Shown: piece after piece, positions 43,945 to 54,700 of the stretch
Layout: each line of letters starts with the position of its first letter
Position numbering within the stretch: the stretch's first letter is position 1
Assembly: GCA_934486735.1 (NCBI GenBank)
Contig: CAKSQL010000001.1
Span: 124,001-188,000 of the forward strand
Direction of reading: 5' to 3'
Length of the DNA: 64,000 bases
From: an uncultured Clostridia bacterium
GTDB lineage: Bacteria > Bacillota > Clostridia > UBA1381
Notes under the pieces: generated by a model
Database searches by the model: none
What the model saw: only the letters and a program-made list of their open reading frames with translations
Told to the model about the DNA's origin: nothing
Position numbers and translations under genes: made by a program

Positions 43945-46554
43945 TTACTTAATTACCCATATACACTTTTGTTCGGTGTATGAGTTCCACAACACAATTC
44001 TGTCATAGCCCGACAGCGAATTTATTTTTGTCACGACATCGTTTATATTGCCGCTTCTGACCTTTGTCCGCTCATCCGGATCGTAGACTACGATATTGTT
44101 CCACACCGTATCAAAATACTCGGCATAGTCATCATCCCAGTTGTTGAACTGCAATATTCCGCCGTTTATTCGATTGATATATCCGAACGAGAATCTGTCC
44201 AGTCCGCCGGCATCGTATTTAGCTGTCGCCGACGCCTTTTCCGACACCCGTCCGCCGCCGTTTTTGGAATAAATTATTTCATATCTTATAATTTTCCCCT
44301 CGCCGTTTTTCGAAAAACGCACAACATCCCCGGCAGTCAGAAGCTTTGACAAATCGGCTGTCATGGTATCGGAAGTATAGTACGTTTCGGACTTGCCGTC
44401 CACATATCCCTCAACGCTGTAGACAATTTCATTATCCTCGCTAACGCACATATTTACAGCCGAAATCATCATCGGCGATTCGTATCCGCCTGCCACGTCT
44501 GCGCCGTATGCCACAATCACGTCCGTATACCATTCATTTGTATCGATGTTAAAAGCTTCCATTGTATAGGTGCGGTTATTAGAAAATGCCGTCAAACTTT
44601 CAACGCTGAAAAGCTTATCCGATGCGTTGTCCATCTCATCCTTTGCCGGGACCATAAACACAGGTATTGATGCGTTTACAGGAATAATCTCGCCATCTAT
44701 AGAGTTTGTTGTCACATTTCTTTTGAATACATTTTTGTTATAGTAAACAAATCTCCCCGCCGCTCGCCTTAAAAGCATGTCGTTGCTGTTTTTATTCTCG
44801 GCTACCCGTTCCTCGGTCATGCCGACATCTCTCGGCAGGTCAATTGCCGATATCGTATTGCCTTTCAAAAAATATCTGACCACCGACGAATTTAAAAGAT
44901 TATCCGCCGCGTCGGAAAGTTTCAGCTTGTTCCCGTCTATCTTTATCTTCTGTTCGGTAATAAAATAGCTCTGCACCGCTCCGTTTTGAGTAAGCATTTT
45001 TATCTTCAGAGTTTCGTCCTCCTCGGCATATCTCGCTTTAATCATGAATCCGTACTGCCAGCCGTCGCTTTCACCGCCTATTACCGCGCTGATTTTTCCA
45101 CGTACGTCTATATACGCCGTCACATTCACGCCGTTTGAGCCGTTCCAAAGTCTTATATACGCATCCTTTTTCATTACATATTTTTCTTCGCCTATATCAA
45201 GCTCGGTATATTTCCCGTACTTATCTATATTCCGGACAACTCCGCTGACCGATGTTTTTGAGAGAATAACCTCTATGCTCTGTTTTTTGAATCTCTTGAT
45301 TGTCACAAGCTCATTCTGTTTCAATCTGTCAAATGCTATTTCGATTCCGTCCTCGTTTACGATTTTGTACTCATCATAATCCTTGAGTGATACCGATTTT
45401 TCTCCGTCCGTTATCTCATTCGAAAAATTGATTGTGTCGCCGTCGGTGACAAGGCTTTCAATCCAGCCCGTTTCATAATTTTCCGCAAAAATCACATCAT
45501 ACACACCGTCACGGTTATTATCCACAAGCGTAACACTGCCGTAATTCGGAGTAAAATCGTTCAAATCATCCGTAACAAAGCCGTTGGAGAGCAGAACTAC
45601 ATTTTTATCTGTTTTCGCTGTTTTTGTTCTGTCCTTATTTCCGATATATTTATACTCTCTTGTACCATAGCTTTCTATATCCTCACTGTCAATTGAAAGA
45701 ACGGTATTGCGGTAGGGCATTGCGTAAATAAGTTCATCCTCGGCGCAGTAATACTTGACCGAGTAACCCAAAAGCGCACCGTATCCGCTCTTTTCGCTTG
45801 TCAGTATATCGTCACCTATAACAACGGTTTTATCATTATATTCCTTTGACGACATTGTCAGTCCGTCTGCCGCGCGGATAATGCCCGTTCCGACAGTCAG
45901 GTCCATTACTTCCGCTGCAAAACTGCCTTTTTTGACATACTCCGCTCCGCTTTCGGCAAGAGAATCGATTTTTACAGCCCTGATATCCAAAAGCGCCGTC
46001 AGCATAAGCGCCGCATCATTCAGCGTGATGGTCTGCTTTGTACTTGGCACACCCTTTGAAAGTCCTGTCTCCGCTGCCATTTTGATATAGTTATCCGGAT
46101 AGCTGCCATAAGCTGCCGCAGCCTTTTTATACCCTGCCGCGTTCAGCATAACCGCATATGCTTCAACCGCAGTTATATCCCTATCCGGCTCGGCAAGTCC
46201 GTTTCCGTCTCCCGATATAATCCCTGCGGTCAGCAATCGCTGCATATTCGCCGCCGCATAGTGATAGCTGTCAATATCGGAAAACGGCTTTTCGCCCGAC
46301 GGGACATTTGTGTAGTCTCTGTCCTCGCCGAAATATACCATTTTGCTTATCATCTGAAAAAAGTCCGCTCTGGTGACATTTTTTTCACTGTCGGAATTTT
46401 CAATTATTCCGAGACCCTCAATAAGCTCACGTTCATGTCCGTTCGAGAAGTCAACCTCTCTTTCCTGCTCGGCATGTACCGGCAGCGCAGCAGGCATTGC
46501 AAATGAAAATGCCGCAGCAGCTGCAATCAATAAACTAAGCATTCTTTTAATCAT
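43945..46554 (-). CDS. large SLH-domain cell-surface protein
   Basis: The 869-residue protein has a signal peptide (MIKRMLSLLIAAAAAFSFAMPAALPVHA) and then three SLH-type repeats at about 35-210 ('NVTRADFFQMISKMVYF', 'GDGNGLAEPDRDITAVEAYAVMLNAAGY', 'SKGVPSTKQTITLNDAALMLTALLD'). These bind pyruvylated wall polymers. The remaining ~650 residues are repeated beta domains of no known family ('VTLVDNNRDGVYDVIFAENY', 'YTELDIGEEKYVMK'). It overlaps the upstream SLH gene by 8 bases. It probably forms part of the surface layer or displays a scaffold on the cell. Confidence 0.88.
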   Translation of the reverse strand: MIKRMLSLLIAAAAAFSFAMPAALPVHAEQEREVDFSNGHERELIEGLGIIENSDSEKNVTRADFFQMISKMVYFGEDRDYTNVPSGEKPFSDIDSYHYAAANMQRLLTAGIISGDGNGLAEPDRDITAVEAYAVMLNAAGYKKAAAAYGSYPDNYIKMAAETGLSKGVPSTKQTITLNDAALMLTALLDIRAVKIDSLAESGAEYVKKGSFAAEVMDLTVGTGIIRAADGLTMSSKEYNDKTVVIGDDILTSEKSGYGALLGYSVKYYCAEDELIYAMPYRNTVLSIDSEDIESYGTREYKYIGNKDRTKTAKTDKNVVLLSNGFVTDDLNDFTPNYGSVTLVDNNRDGVYDVIFAENYETGWIESLVTDGDTINFSNEITDGEKSVSLKDYDEYKIVNEDGIEIAFDRLKQNELVTIKRFKKQSIEVILSKTSVSGVVRNIDKYGKYTELDIGEEKYVMKKDAYIRLWNGSNGVNVTAYIDVRGKISAVIGGESDGWQYGFMIKARYAEEDETLKIKMLTQNGAVQSYFITEQKIKIDGNKLKLSDAADNLLNSSVVRYFLKGNTISAIDLPRDVGMTEERVAENKNSNDMLLRRAAGRFVYYNKNVFKRNVTTNSIDGEIIPVNASIPVFMVPAKDEMDNASDKLFSVESLTAFSNNRTYTMEAFNIDTNEWYTDVIVAYGADVAGGYESPMMISAVNMCVSEDNEIVYSVEGYVDGKSETYYTSDTMTADLSKLLTAGDVVRFSKNGEGKIIRYEIIYSKNGGGRVSEKASATAKYDAGGLDRFSFGYINRINGGILQFNNWDDDYAEYFDTVWNNIVVYDPDERTKVRSGNINDVVTKINSLSGYDRIVLWNSYTEQKCIWVIK

Positions 46555-48178
46555 TCGCTCCGTCCTCCTTAAGCTCCAGAATTTTTGTTATTATAACCGC
46601 CGCCTCAGATCTTAAAAGAGGTCGGTCGGGGCAGAACATGCTGTCGGTCTTGCCCGATATGATTCCGAGACTTCCCAGTGAATATATCGCTTCCTTTGCC
46701 CAGCCGGAAATTTGGGAATCGTCCTCAAACGCCGCCTTATATTCCTTTGCCGAAATTCCGCGGCTATTGAGATATCTCCAGAACACGGCTGCCGCCTGCT
46801 CGCGGTTAAGTGACAGATTTGCCCCGAATTCGTTTTCCGACATTCCGAAGAAGATTTCCGCGCGGATTGCCGCACTTGCATAGCCTGCATACCAGTCACT
46901 GCTGCGGATATCGGAATATCCGTCTATCACCTCACCCGGTTCGATTCCTGCCAGTCTGCACAGTATAACCGCCGCCTGCGCACGTGTAAGCTCTCCGCTC
47001 GGATTGAATTTTCCGTCTCCCACTCCGGTGAGAATGCCGGCTTCAACCGCTTTTCTTATAGGCTCTGCCGCCCACATCGCAAGCTCCACATCGGAGAATA
47101 ATTGTTTTTGAGAGCCTGTGTCCGTCTTGCCGTCGGACGGAGTGAATGCCACCTGACCGCCCGATGAGCCGGTCGATTTTTTGCCGCCGGCCGATGAGCC
47201 GCCTCCGCCTCCGCCGCCTCCTGTTGTGCCGCTGCTCGTCTTATACGAATTATACTTTTTCTCTATCGCGCCTATATCCGCGAATTTTTCTCCGACAAGT
47301 GATGCCGTTGCGCCGTCCTTGTTCACGCTTGACGAAAGATTTATCCAGCCGTTTTCGGAATATACTCCGAGAGCCTTTGAAAGCTCGGATGCAATTGCCG
47401 CATGTTCGGCTGCTGAAGTAAGAAGTGAATTTTTCATCAATTCTATAATTTCATCCTCTTTTACAACACTGCTCTGCGCCAGCTTTGAGTAAAAAGCGTT
47501 TTGTATATCTGCGTTCAGCTCGGATATGAGCGGCTTTGTGTTATACATTGCAAAATTCATGTAATCGGAGAAAATTTTCAGACTCAAAAGCTTTTTCATT
47601 CCGTCCGCGCTTTTCGTCTCCTCCGCAATCGCCGCAAAGGTTACACCTCTTATATATTTCTTTATCTGCTCGGTGTTCTCCGCCGCCGCTGTGTTTTTAA
47701 GCGCCATGCTGTCGAGAGTCGGTTTTTTCCCGCTTTCATCACTCTTTAATATGTCCATTGCTCCGTCGATTCCGAGAGCCTCACCGTATTCTTTCATATA
47801 TTCGCTGAGACTGCCGCTGTTTTTGAACATATCGTTAAAATCCGAAAGCATTTTGTCTCTGTACGTGCGGTCATAAAATTTGAATGTTCCCTGTTCGGTC
47901 TCGTTTTCCGCAAAAACCTGCCAGGAATAAACCCCGGTCGCGCCGTTGTTTTTGTATTCCGACGCCGCTTTTCCGTCCTTGTCGCTGTAGATAATATCCG
48001 CGAAATTCAGCTGCCCGTTTTCGTCGTATACCTGCAGCGAAACAGTCTGAGATTTTTTCTTTTCACTCAGCTCGACATTTATCGTGACGGTGTCCTCCGA
48101 TACCGAGACGTCGCTCTTTGCGCTTGCCGATGCCGCGCATAAAATCAGCGTTAATATAACTAATATTATCTTCTTCAT
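46547..48178 (-). CDS. SLH-domain surface protein with C-terminal anchor
   Basis: Start at ATG 48178 after GGAGATTATTT; the frame further up crosses a repeated leader element. The 543-residue protein has a signal peptide (MKKIILVILTLILCAASASA), a beta-sandwich domain (25-120), a helical middle (120-350), a Gly/Ser linker with eight consecutive Gly, and three C-terminal SLH repeats (about 375-535: 'AEPIRKAVEAGILTGVGDGKFNPSGELTRAQAAVIL', 'YAGYASAAIRAEIFFG', 'AKEAIYSLGSLGIISGKTDSMF'). The stop overlaps the next SLH gene start, so the pair is co-translated. Role: non-covalent attachment of the N-terminal domains to the wall. Confidence 0.9.
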   Translation of the reverse strand: MKKIILVILTLILCAASASAKSDVSVSEDTVTINVELSEKKKSQTVSLQVYDENGQLNFADIIYSDKDGKAASEYKNNGATGVYSWQVFAENETEQGTFKFYDRTYRDKMLSDFNDMFKNSGSLSEYMKEYGEALGIDGAMDILKSDESGKKPTLDSMALKNTAAAENTEQIKKYIRGVTFAAIAEETKSADGMKKLLSLKIFSDYMNFAMYNTKPLISELNADIQNAFYSKLAQSSVVKEDEIIELMKNSLLTSAAEHAAIASELSKALGVYSENGWINLSSSVNKDGATASLVGEKFADIGAIEKKYNSYKTSSGTTGGGGGGGGSSAGGKKSTGSSGGQVAFTPSDGKTDTGSQKQLFSDVELAMWAAEPIRKAVEAGILTGVGDGKFNPSGELTRAQAAVILCRLAGIEPGEVIDGYSDIRSSDWYAGYASAAIRAEIFFGMSENEFGANLSLNREQAAAVFWRYLNSRGISAKEYKAAFEDDSQISGWAKEAIYSLGSLGIISGKTDSMFCPDRPLLRSEAAVIITKILELKEDGAND

Positions 48179-48255
48179 AAATAATCTCCATTCTGTCGCC
48201 GAATGACGGCATAAATAGTAAATTCGCAATGCCGCACCGATAAATTGACTACAAT

Positions 48256-48427
48256 AGGTGACAACGTATATAAATACTCCAAGCCCCCAAAAAGGTGAGA
48301 TGCTCAGCAGATCTCCCTCTTTAATCATAACATGGGATAGCTGCAAGCAGATTGCACTTTTGAGAGGTGACGGCGTATATGCATACTCCGAACCTCGAAA
48401 AAGGGTGAGATGCGACGCAGATCTCCC
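48256..48427 (-). repeat. paired ~62-bp structured repeat (possible tandem RNA element)
   Basis: 48256-48317 and 48365-48427 are two copies in the same orientation, about 80 percent alike by eye, 47 bases apart. Each holds, on -, an inner hairpin GAGATCTGC/GCATCTC and a GTATnnnnATAC hairpin whose loop differs between copies while the stem is kept. The copy first transcribed is enclosed by an 11-bp stem (48434-48424 with 48337-48327). The element begins right at the stop of the upstream hydrolase gene and ends ~80 bases before the SLH gene start. I do not recognise a known riboswitch class. Confidence 0.6.
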
Positions 48428-48433
48428 ATGTTA

Positions 48434-51400
48434 TTATTTGACGTAGAAGGTTGCCCACGTAGTACTTGCATCGCCCCAACTGTCTAAGGCAGCCGCTTCA
48501 AGCCTGTACTTTCCTCGCTCAAGATTGCTTAAATCAAGGTTGATGTCCTCCCCGGGTTCGGTGGTTCGGATAGTCTCTTCATTGAGCATTATCTTTGCAC
48601 CGTTGCTTGCTTCGGGCGGGAGCTTGATTTTGATATCCGAAAGAGCGCTTTTGTCATATTCTGCGCCGTTTTCCGGTCCGTCAATCTCGATATATCCGCC
48701 GGATTCGTTGAGATCCGCAGGACAGTCGGAACGATAATATCCGAAATCCTTTACGTAGAATTTCTGCTCCAGTCCCTGGCTGTCGCTGCCGATGCCTATC
48801 TTTGTAATCAACTCGGGGACAAAGCCTCTTGTATCGACATTTCCGAGCGCGGTGTAAAAGTTCACGAACGATTTCCAGGGGATAACCACCTGAGTCCATT
48901 CATCGGTTGTTGCGAAGTGACCGCCCATTGCAAGCCAGTAATTGGTTCCGTCCGCATAATAGACAAAGACATTTATCATGTTGTCCTGACCCTTGACGGC
49001 GTTCTTTACTTTGAAAGTGATACCCTGCGTTCCTGCAAGCACATTGCTGTCCTTGACATCGATTCTGGGCCATGCCCAGTTCAATTTGTTAAATTTCAAA
49101 TGGAATTGCAGCGCGTCCTCCTCATCCGAGTGAGTTATTACAGCCTTACAGTCACCGACATTGGTTGTGTCCCATGCCCCGGGATTTTCATAGTCCTCAA
49201 ACAGGGTATAATCCTCAACGGTTCTTCCCACATTGCTTGTTGTGAATCTTGCTTTTGTCGGCGAAAGCTTCCTTCCGTCAGCAAGCATACCCTCAATCAT
49301 AAAATATCCCGCATCGCCCATCTTTGCCTTATCTGAAAGCGATACCGTAACCGGATATTCCATAACGCTCATGGCAGGTACCGAAAATTCTATTTTATCC
49401 ATATCCGGAACAAGCACATCCGATGCCAATATATTTGATCCTGTTTTTATTGTGAGTGTTCCGCTCTGTGGCGTTTCATTGAAGTTATACACCCTCACTT
49501 TAATTTTCTGCTTTTCGTCCCAATCCACCATATATCCGTTGCTGCGCGCCTTTGAGAGATTCTCGTCATCCCATTCCTGCTGAATGACGATTCTGTCATT
49601 CTCTGAATAGCTCGTACGCTTTTCTTCTTTATTTTTATAGCTTTGGGGAATATATTCCGATTTGTCCATTTCTCCGTCAAAACTTACAAAGACCGGATAG
49701 TAGGATACAGGCACTCTCACCTTGCCGCCGTTCGGCTCGGAATAAGCTTCTCCGCCGACAAAGTTTGTCACCTTGACGCGGCTGTTTGAATTAAATTCCA
49801 CCGCGTCCTCGTTTTTGCACCATATAACCGCAACATCGCCCTTGCCGCTGTCGAACACGTATCCCTCTGCACCCTCCGGCAGGTTGGCAAGCTCGCCTTT
49901 ATATGTCCCCTTTCCCATGACATTTGTAAATGCCGAGATACTGTTCACTACAACATAGGGACACATATTTTCACTGTGGCAGCCGTATGTATTGCCATGC
50001 TCCATGAAATATCCGAGTCTGAACCAGCTGCGCTTGTCATCTCCCATCGCCATTGCCTGAGCGTTTGAGACGATGTAATATCTCGCCTGCGACAGCTGTG
50101 ATTCGCGATATGCAACATTGTTTTCGTCAACCGGAATGCTTATTCCGCCCTCGTTCATCCAGACGGGCTTATCGTTGTTATACGCATTCGCCATAATCAC
50201 GTGACCGAGAGCTTTTCCCTGCGGATAGTCGATTGCTTTTAAGCCCCTGCCGCTGTCGATATGCGCATGATACGAATAATAATCACTGTAGCTCATTACA
50301 TCATTTGCAAGCATGAGACGGTCAAACGGATCCTCCCGGCTCCCGGCAAGACCTCCGAAAGACACAAGCGCGTCGCTTGCGCCGTCCGAGATTCCCAATG
50401 CAGCCGCTTTATGATAGGAAGAATATTTATCGGCAGGCTCATACAAAAAGCTTCCGTCCTGTTCGTTCCATATCTCGTACTCGTCGCCCGTGCCCTCGTT
50501 ATAGGACGCAAGCTTTTTATGCATCTTATATACTTCCATAAGGTCGGTCGGGAGATCCTTATAATTCATCCATGTGAAATGCTCATACACATTTAAAATT
50601 TTTATGCCGCTGTTGTGAAGCCAATTCTGCTTCAATCCGTAATGCGACGGCAGATAGGTATCGTCTTTGAGCACCGGCCCGGGGTCTGTGCCCTCTCTGA
50701 CCTCTTTTACGCCAAGCCATTCCATTGATTTTATAAACTTTTTCTGATAATCCGGCTTTACATATCCGATACCGCTTTCGATTGTGAAACGCGTGTTTTC
50801 CTCCGCCAAATCGCTTACCGGCGCAACGACCGAGAAATAGAACTCGTCTGTGAGCTTATCCGCAAACGCACCGTTTGAAAAGGTCATCCGATACCAGCCA
50901 ACCGGCAGTGAGCCGAAGCTCATTATATACTCTGTGCTGCCCTCCTCGAAAGTGACGCGGCTTTCCTTAATTGTCTGTCCCCAAACGTCCTCAAGCTTAA
51001 AATCAAAGCCGCTGCCCTTTGGCGCGGAATTGGAAAAATCCATTTTCAGCTTAATCTCATCGCCGCGTCTGAAAAGATTCGCCGCCTCGGTCACGCCCTC
51101 GATTTTTGTCACTTGAAAATCCGGTGATACCGGCGAAAAATCCAGATAATCAACCAGTGCGGTATAAAGCGGCAGATCAACCTTTACGTCACCCTCACGC
51201 AAAACAACGCTGAACTTGTTTACACCTTTATTCAAACGCACATTACCGAGAGTATATTTTGCGCCGTAATCGCCTCTTTGCTGCACCCACCAGTCGCACA
51301 GCGACTGCTGAACAAAATCCGGAGTAAATGTCGGTCCGTCATTTACCGAGAAGCATATATCGGCAGTGTAATATGCATTATATCGGCTTATAACACCCTC

Positions 51401-51643
51401 GACTGCGTACATACCGCTCTCGGGCGCATTTATCGTATAATCGACCCTATACACCCCATCCAATTTGAACACCGAGTTTATAAACAAGGCTTTCTGCTTG
51501 CTGAAATTTTGATTTTTTTCAACAATATAATTGTCACAGCTTATTTGGCTGAAATCTTCACCCTCGATTCTTATCACCTCGGCAGATGCCGCCGCAGGCA
51601 CAAGCAGCGCAAGTGCCGCCAATACAAATCCTATTTTTTTCAT
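48434..51643 (-). CDS. secreted clan-A-type glycoside hydrolase with N-terminal CBM-like domain (paralogue 1)
   Basis: Start at ATG 51643 after ATGGAGATTG. The 1,069-residue protein has a signal peptide (MKKIGFVLAALALLVPAAASA), a CBM6/35-like domain opening 'IRIEGEDFSQIS' (22-170), a linker Ig-like domain, and a TIM-barrel (about 290-600). In the barrel 'EIWNEQD' (E394) and 'WMNEGGIS' (E498) are the expected acid/base and nucleophile of GH clan A. C-terminal domains follow: a beta domain (650-800), another carbohydrate-binding sandwich with 'GITFKVKNAVKG' (830-990) and an Ig-like tail. I cannot assign a GH family. It is preceded by a paralogue of the same layout, and its product is likely exported to cut plant or microbial polysaccharide. 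Confidence 0.8.
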   Translation of the reverse strand: MKKIGFVLAALALLVPAAASAEVIRIEGEDFSQISCDNYIVEKNQNFSKQKALFINSVFKLDGVYRVDYTINAPESGMYAVEGVISRYNAYYTADICFSVNDGPTFTPDFVQQSLCDWWVQQRGDYGAKYTLGNVRLNKGVNKFSVVLREGDVKVDLPLYTALVDYLDFSPVSPDFQVTKIEGVTEAANLFRRGDEIKLKMDFSNSAPKGSGFDFKLEDVWGQTIKESRVTFEEGSTEYIMSFGSLPVGWYRMTFSNGAFADKLTDEFYFSVVAPVSDLAEENTRFTIESGIGYVKPDYQKKFIKSMEWLGVKEVREGTDPGPVLKDDTYLPSHYGLKQNWLHNSGIKILNVYEHFTWMNYKDLPTDLMEVYKMHKKLASYNEGTGDEYEIWNEQDGSFLYEPADKYSSYHKAAALGISDGASDALVSFGGLAGSREDPFDRLMLANDVMSYSDYYSYHAHIDSGRGLKAIDYPQGKALGHVIMANAYNNDKPVWMNEGGISIPVDENNVAYRESQLSQARYYIVSNAQAMAMGDDKRSWFRLGYFMEHGNTYGCHSENMCPYVVVNSISAFTNVMGKGTYKGELANLPEGAEGYVFDSGKGDVAVIWCKNEDAVEFNSNSRVKVTNFVGGEAYSEPNGGKVRVPVSYYPVFVSFDGEMDKSEYIPQSYKNKEEKRTSYSENDRIVIQQEWDDENLSKARSNGYMVDWDEKQKIKVRVYNFNETPQSGTLTIKTGSNILASDVLVPDMDKIEFSVPAMSVMEYPVTVSLSDKAKMGDAGYFMIEGMLADGRKLSPTKARFTTSNVGRTVEDYTLFEDYENPGAWDTTNVGDCKAVITHSDEEDALQFHLKFNKLNWAWPRIDVKDSNVLAGTQGITFKVKNAVKGQDNMINVFVYYADGTNYWLAMGGHFATTDEWTQVVIPWKSFVNFYTALGNVDTRGFVPELITKIGIGSDSQGLEQKFYVKDFGYYRSDCPADLNESGGYIEIDGPENGAEYDKSALSDIKIKLPPEASNGAKIMLNEETIRTTEPGEDINLDLSNLERGKYRLEAAALDSWGDASTTWATFYVK

Positions 51644-51710
51644 ATCAATCTCCATTCTGCCGCTCTGTTGCAGGCACAAATCGTAATACCGAAAATCTGC
51701 GTTGTTGTTT

Positions 51711-54700
51711 TTATTTCACATAAAATTTTACAGATGAAGTGTTTTTATAATTCCATTCATCGTCTTTTACAATCCGCAATGTATATTCTCCGCGCTTTTG
51801 TGCGTCAAATTCGACTGTCAGAGTTGAGCCGTCTACAGTAAAATCGGTCAGCTCCTCAGCTCCGAGGAACACCCTCACGCCCAAACCGTCTCCGACATCT
51901 GCCTTTGCCCAAAGGTGACTCCCTTTTTTATATGTCGCGCCATCCTTGACACCGCTTATCCTTACAGTTTTCCTATCGCTCTTGTCGGCGCGGCTGTCCG
52001 ATGAATAAAATCCGAGATTCTTTATCTCATAGCTTGTATTCCCTTTCGGCGCATAGCTGCCGATACCTATACTTATTATTTTTTTGGGATCAAAATCCCC
52101 GTCATATTTTGCTGTTGTAAAGCTTATAAGCCGATGCCACGGAATTATTACCTGCTTCCATTCGCTGCCGTAAGCAACCGCATTCACATCTCCGAGCCAA
52201 TACGCACCGTCGCTGCAATACGCATATACGTTGACATCCTGTTCCTTTCCGCTCGTCGAGCGGATATAGAAAGCAATTCCCGATTTATTCTCCGCACTTT
52301 CGTTCAGTTTATATGTGGGCCAATAGTAGGCATGTGCATTTTCACTGTCAACGTTTATTGCAAGAGTATCCTCACCGCTTGATGCCGAAAGAGTTACACC
52401 CTTGGCACAATTTCCGAACGACCATTTCGAAACGTCGTTATAGCTTTCAAAAAAATTGTATCCCGAGACTTCCCTTTCCCGGTCGTCGGCATAAAACGCA
52501 GCTATTGAACTGCTTGTGTCTTCGCCGTCCGATTCTGCATATATTTTCAAAAATCCAACCTCACCCATATCGGCATTGTCCAAAAGCTCTGCAGATACGC
52601 TGAAACTCTGTTTTGACATCGGCTCTATCGAAAAATCAAACTCCGTTTTATCAAGTCCAAGAATATCTCCCGTTTCAAGATATATTTTTCCGTTTTTTTC
52701 TTTATTGTTAAAATTATATATATTTACGGTTATTTTCTGTTGTTTGTTATTTTCTAAAACATATCCTCTTGTTTTTGCGGCATATTCGTCCTGTCCCTGC
52801 CAAATCTGCTGAATAACCAATCTGTCAGTTTCGGAATAGGTTTTTGCCGCCTTTCTGTGTTCTTTCTTATTTGCTTCATAATAATTTCTCATATCCGATC
52901 GTCCGTCAAATTCGATAAATATCGGATTGCGCGTAATCGGAATATTTATAAGTCCGCTTGCACAATTGCATGGCTGATACTCACGCACACCGCCCATAAA
53001 ATCGGTAACGCTTACCGGCTTTTCAGTATAAAACTGACCGCGCGTATCACTGTCCGCCCACACAACCGCAACATCATTTGTACCATTGTTAAACATGTAT
53101 CCATAGCTGCCCGAATCGGTTTTAAGTGTCCCCTTATATTCCCCGATTCCAAGCCTTGCCGTCATTGCCGCAATTGCATTTACTGCCGGGTACGGCTGAT
53201 TTGCCTTACTGAATGTTCCCCATTCGTTGCCGCTTTCCATATAATGATTCAATCTGAACCAAAACGATTTATCCGACCCATATGCAAGCTGCTCTGCCGT
53301 TGCCACAATATAATATCTCGCCTGTGATATAAGCGTATCGAGTGACGGTGTTTCATTTTCGTCCACCGTCATGCTTATTCCTGCCTCCGTTGTCCAGATT
53401 TGCAGCTCCGGATCATATGCACATGCCGCATCGACATGCTTTCTTGCAACGCTTTCTATAAAATCTCTGTTCTGCTCACCGTTTATTGTGACTTGATGAT
53501 TGTGATATGCATAAGCGTCACTGTAGGATATGACATCATTCCTCAAAAGCGTACGCACAAAGAAATTCTCCGGCGTTGAGCCAAATCCGCCCGGCATTTT
53601 AACTGCATCGGAATCCCCGTCAGAAATTCCGATTGCTGCAGCTTTGAAATACGACGCAAAAGTATCTGCCGGCTGTCTGTAAAAGCCGGCTTCCTCCTCA
53701 TTCCATATTTCATATGCATTTCCGCTGCTACGATAATGCTCCGCCATCGCTTTATTCATGTTATATGCCTCAAACAAATCCTCCGGCGTCTCACGCATGC
53801 CTTGCGTTCCGAAATGCTCATAAACCAAAAGCGCACTCATCCCTGCAGCTTGTTCCGAATTTCTTCCGAAATCCTCATGAGTTTCGCGATAGTTTGCAAA
53901 ATTATATCCCAGATACGGGTCAGTTCCGCCCCTTATCATTCTTATTCCTGCCGCACCCATCGCCTTATTTATCTTATCGTCAATCAGCAGACCTTTATTT
54001 TGCTTATCCGCTCCGAACGGCGTATCCTGCGGTCTTTCCGCTCTTTCCACAACGCTGAAAAATAGTGGGTTTGCCACAGAATCCGAAACATTCGCTCCAA
54101 TTATCTCCATTTTGTACCAACCTGTCGGCATTGTTCCCAAGATAATCTCCGCACTGTCGCCGTCGGCGCGAAATGTCCCTTGTTTAACTTTATTATCCCA
54201 CACGTTTTTGACCGAGTATGAATACTCCGCCGATGCTGCCTTTGAAAATTCGGCATCAAATCCGACATTTTCGCCTTTATAAAACACATTTGCCGTATCG
54301 GTCTTCGGCGAAATATCGATAATCCCGGTATCGACCTCGGTCGGAGTAAAATCAAAATAATCTATAATTACAATATATTTATCATCCGTTATATGAGCGT
54401 CGTCCTTCCTGAAAACAAGCTTTATCTCATTGTTTCCTGCGTTAAGCTTTACGTTTCCGAAATCGTTCAGACTCATATAGTCGCCCCTCGAGCCTATCTG
54501 CCAATTGTACTCCTCTATTGACGATACGCCCGAGACGCTTCTTTTCCCATTTACAAAAATATGAAAATCAGTGGTATAGTATTTATCGAAACGGCTTGTT
54601 ATGCCGCGCATATTATACACACCGCCGCTCGGTACGCTGACATTATATGTGACCGAATACTCCTTATCCTCCACAGTGATATAACAGAAAAGGCCGCTGC

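Noticed and set aside
47181..47492. Proline-rich frame with eight Pro in a row
   Set aside because: It is the complement of the Gly-rich linker of the SLH protein, not a gene.
48256..48427. Possible CRISPR array
   Set aside because: Only two unequal ~62-bp copies, no spacer regularity and no cas genes; hairpins and a closing stem fit an RNA element better.
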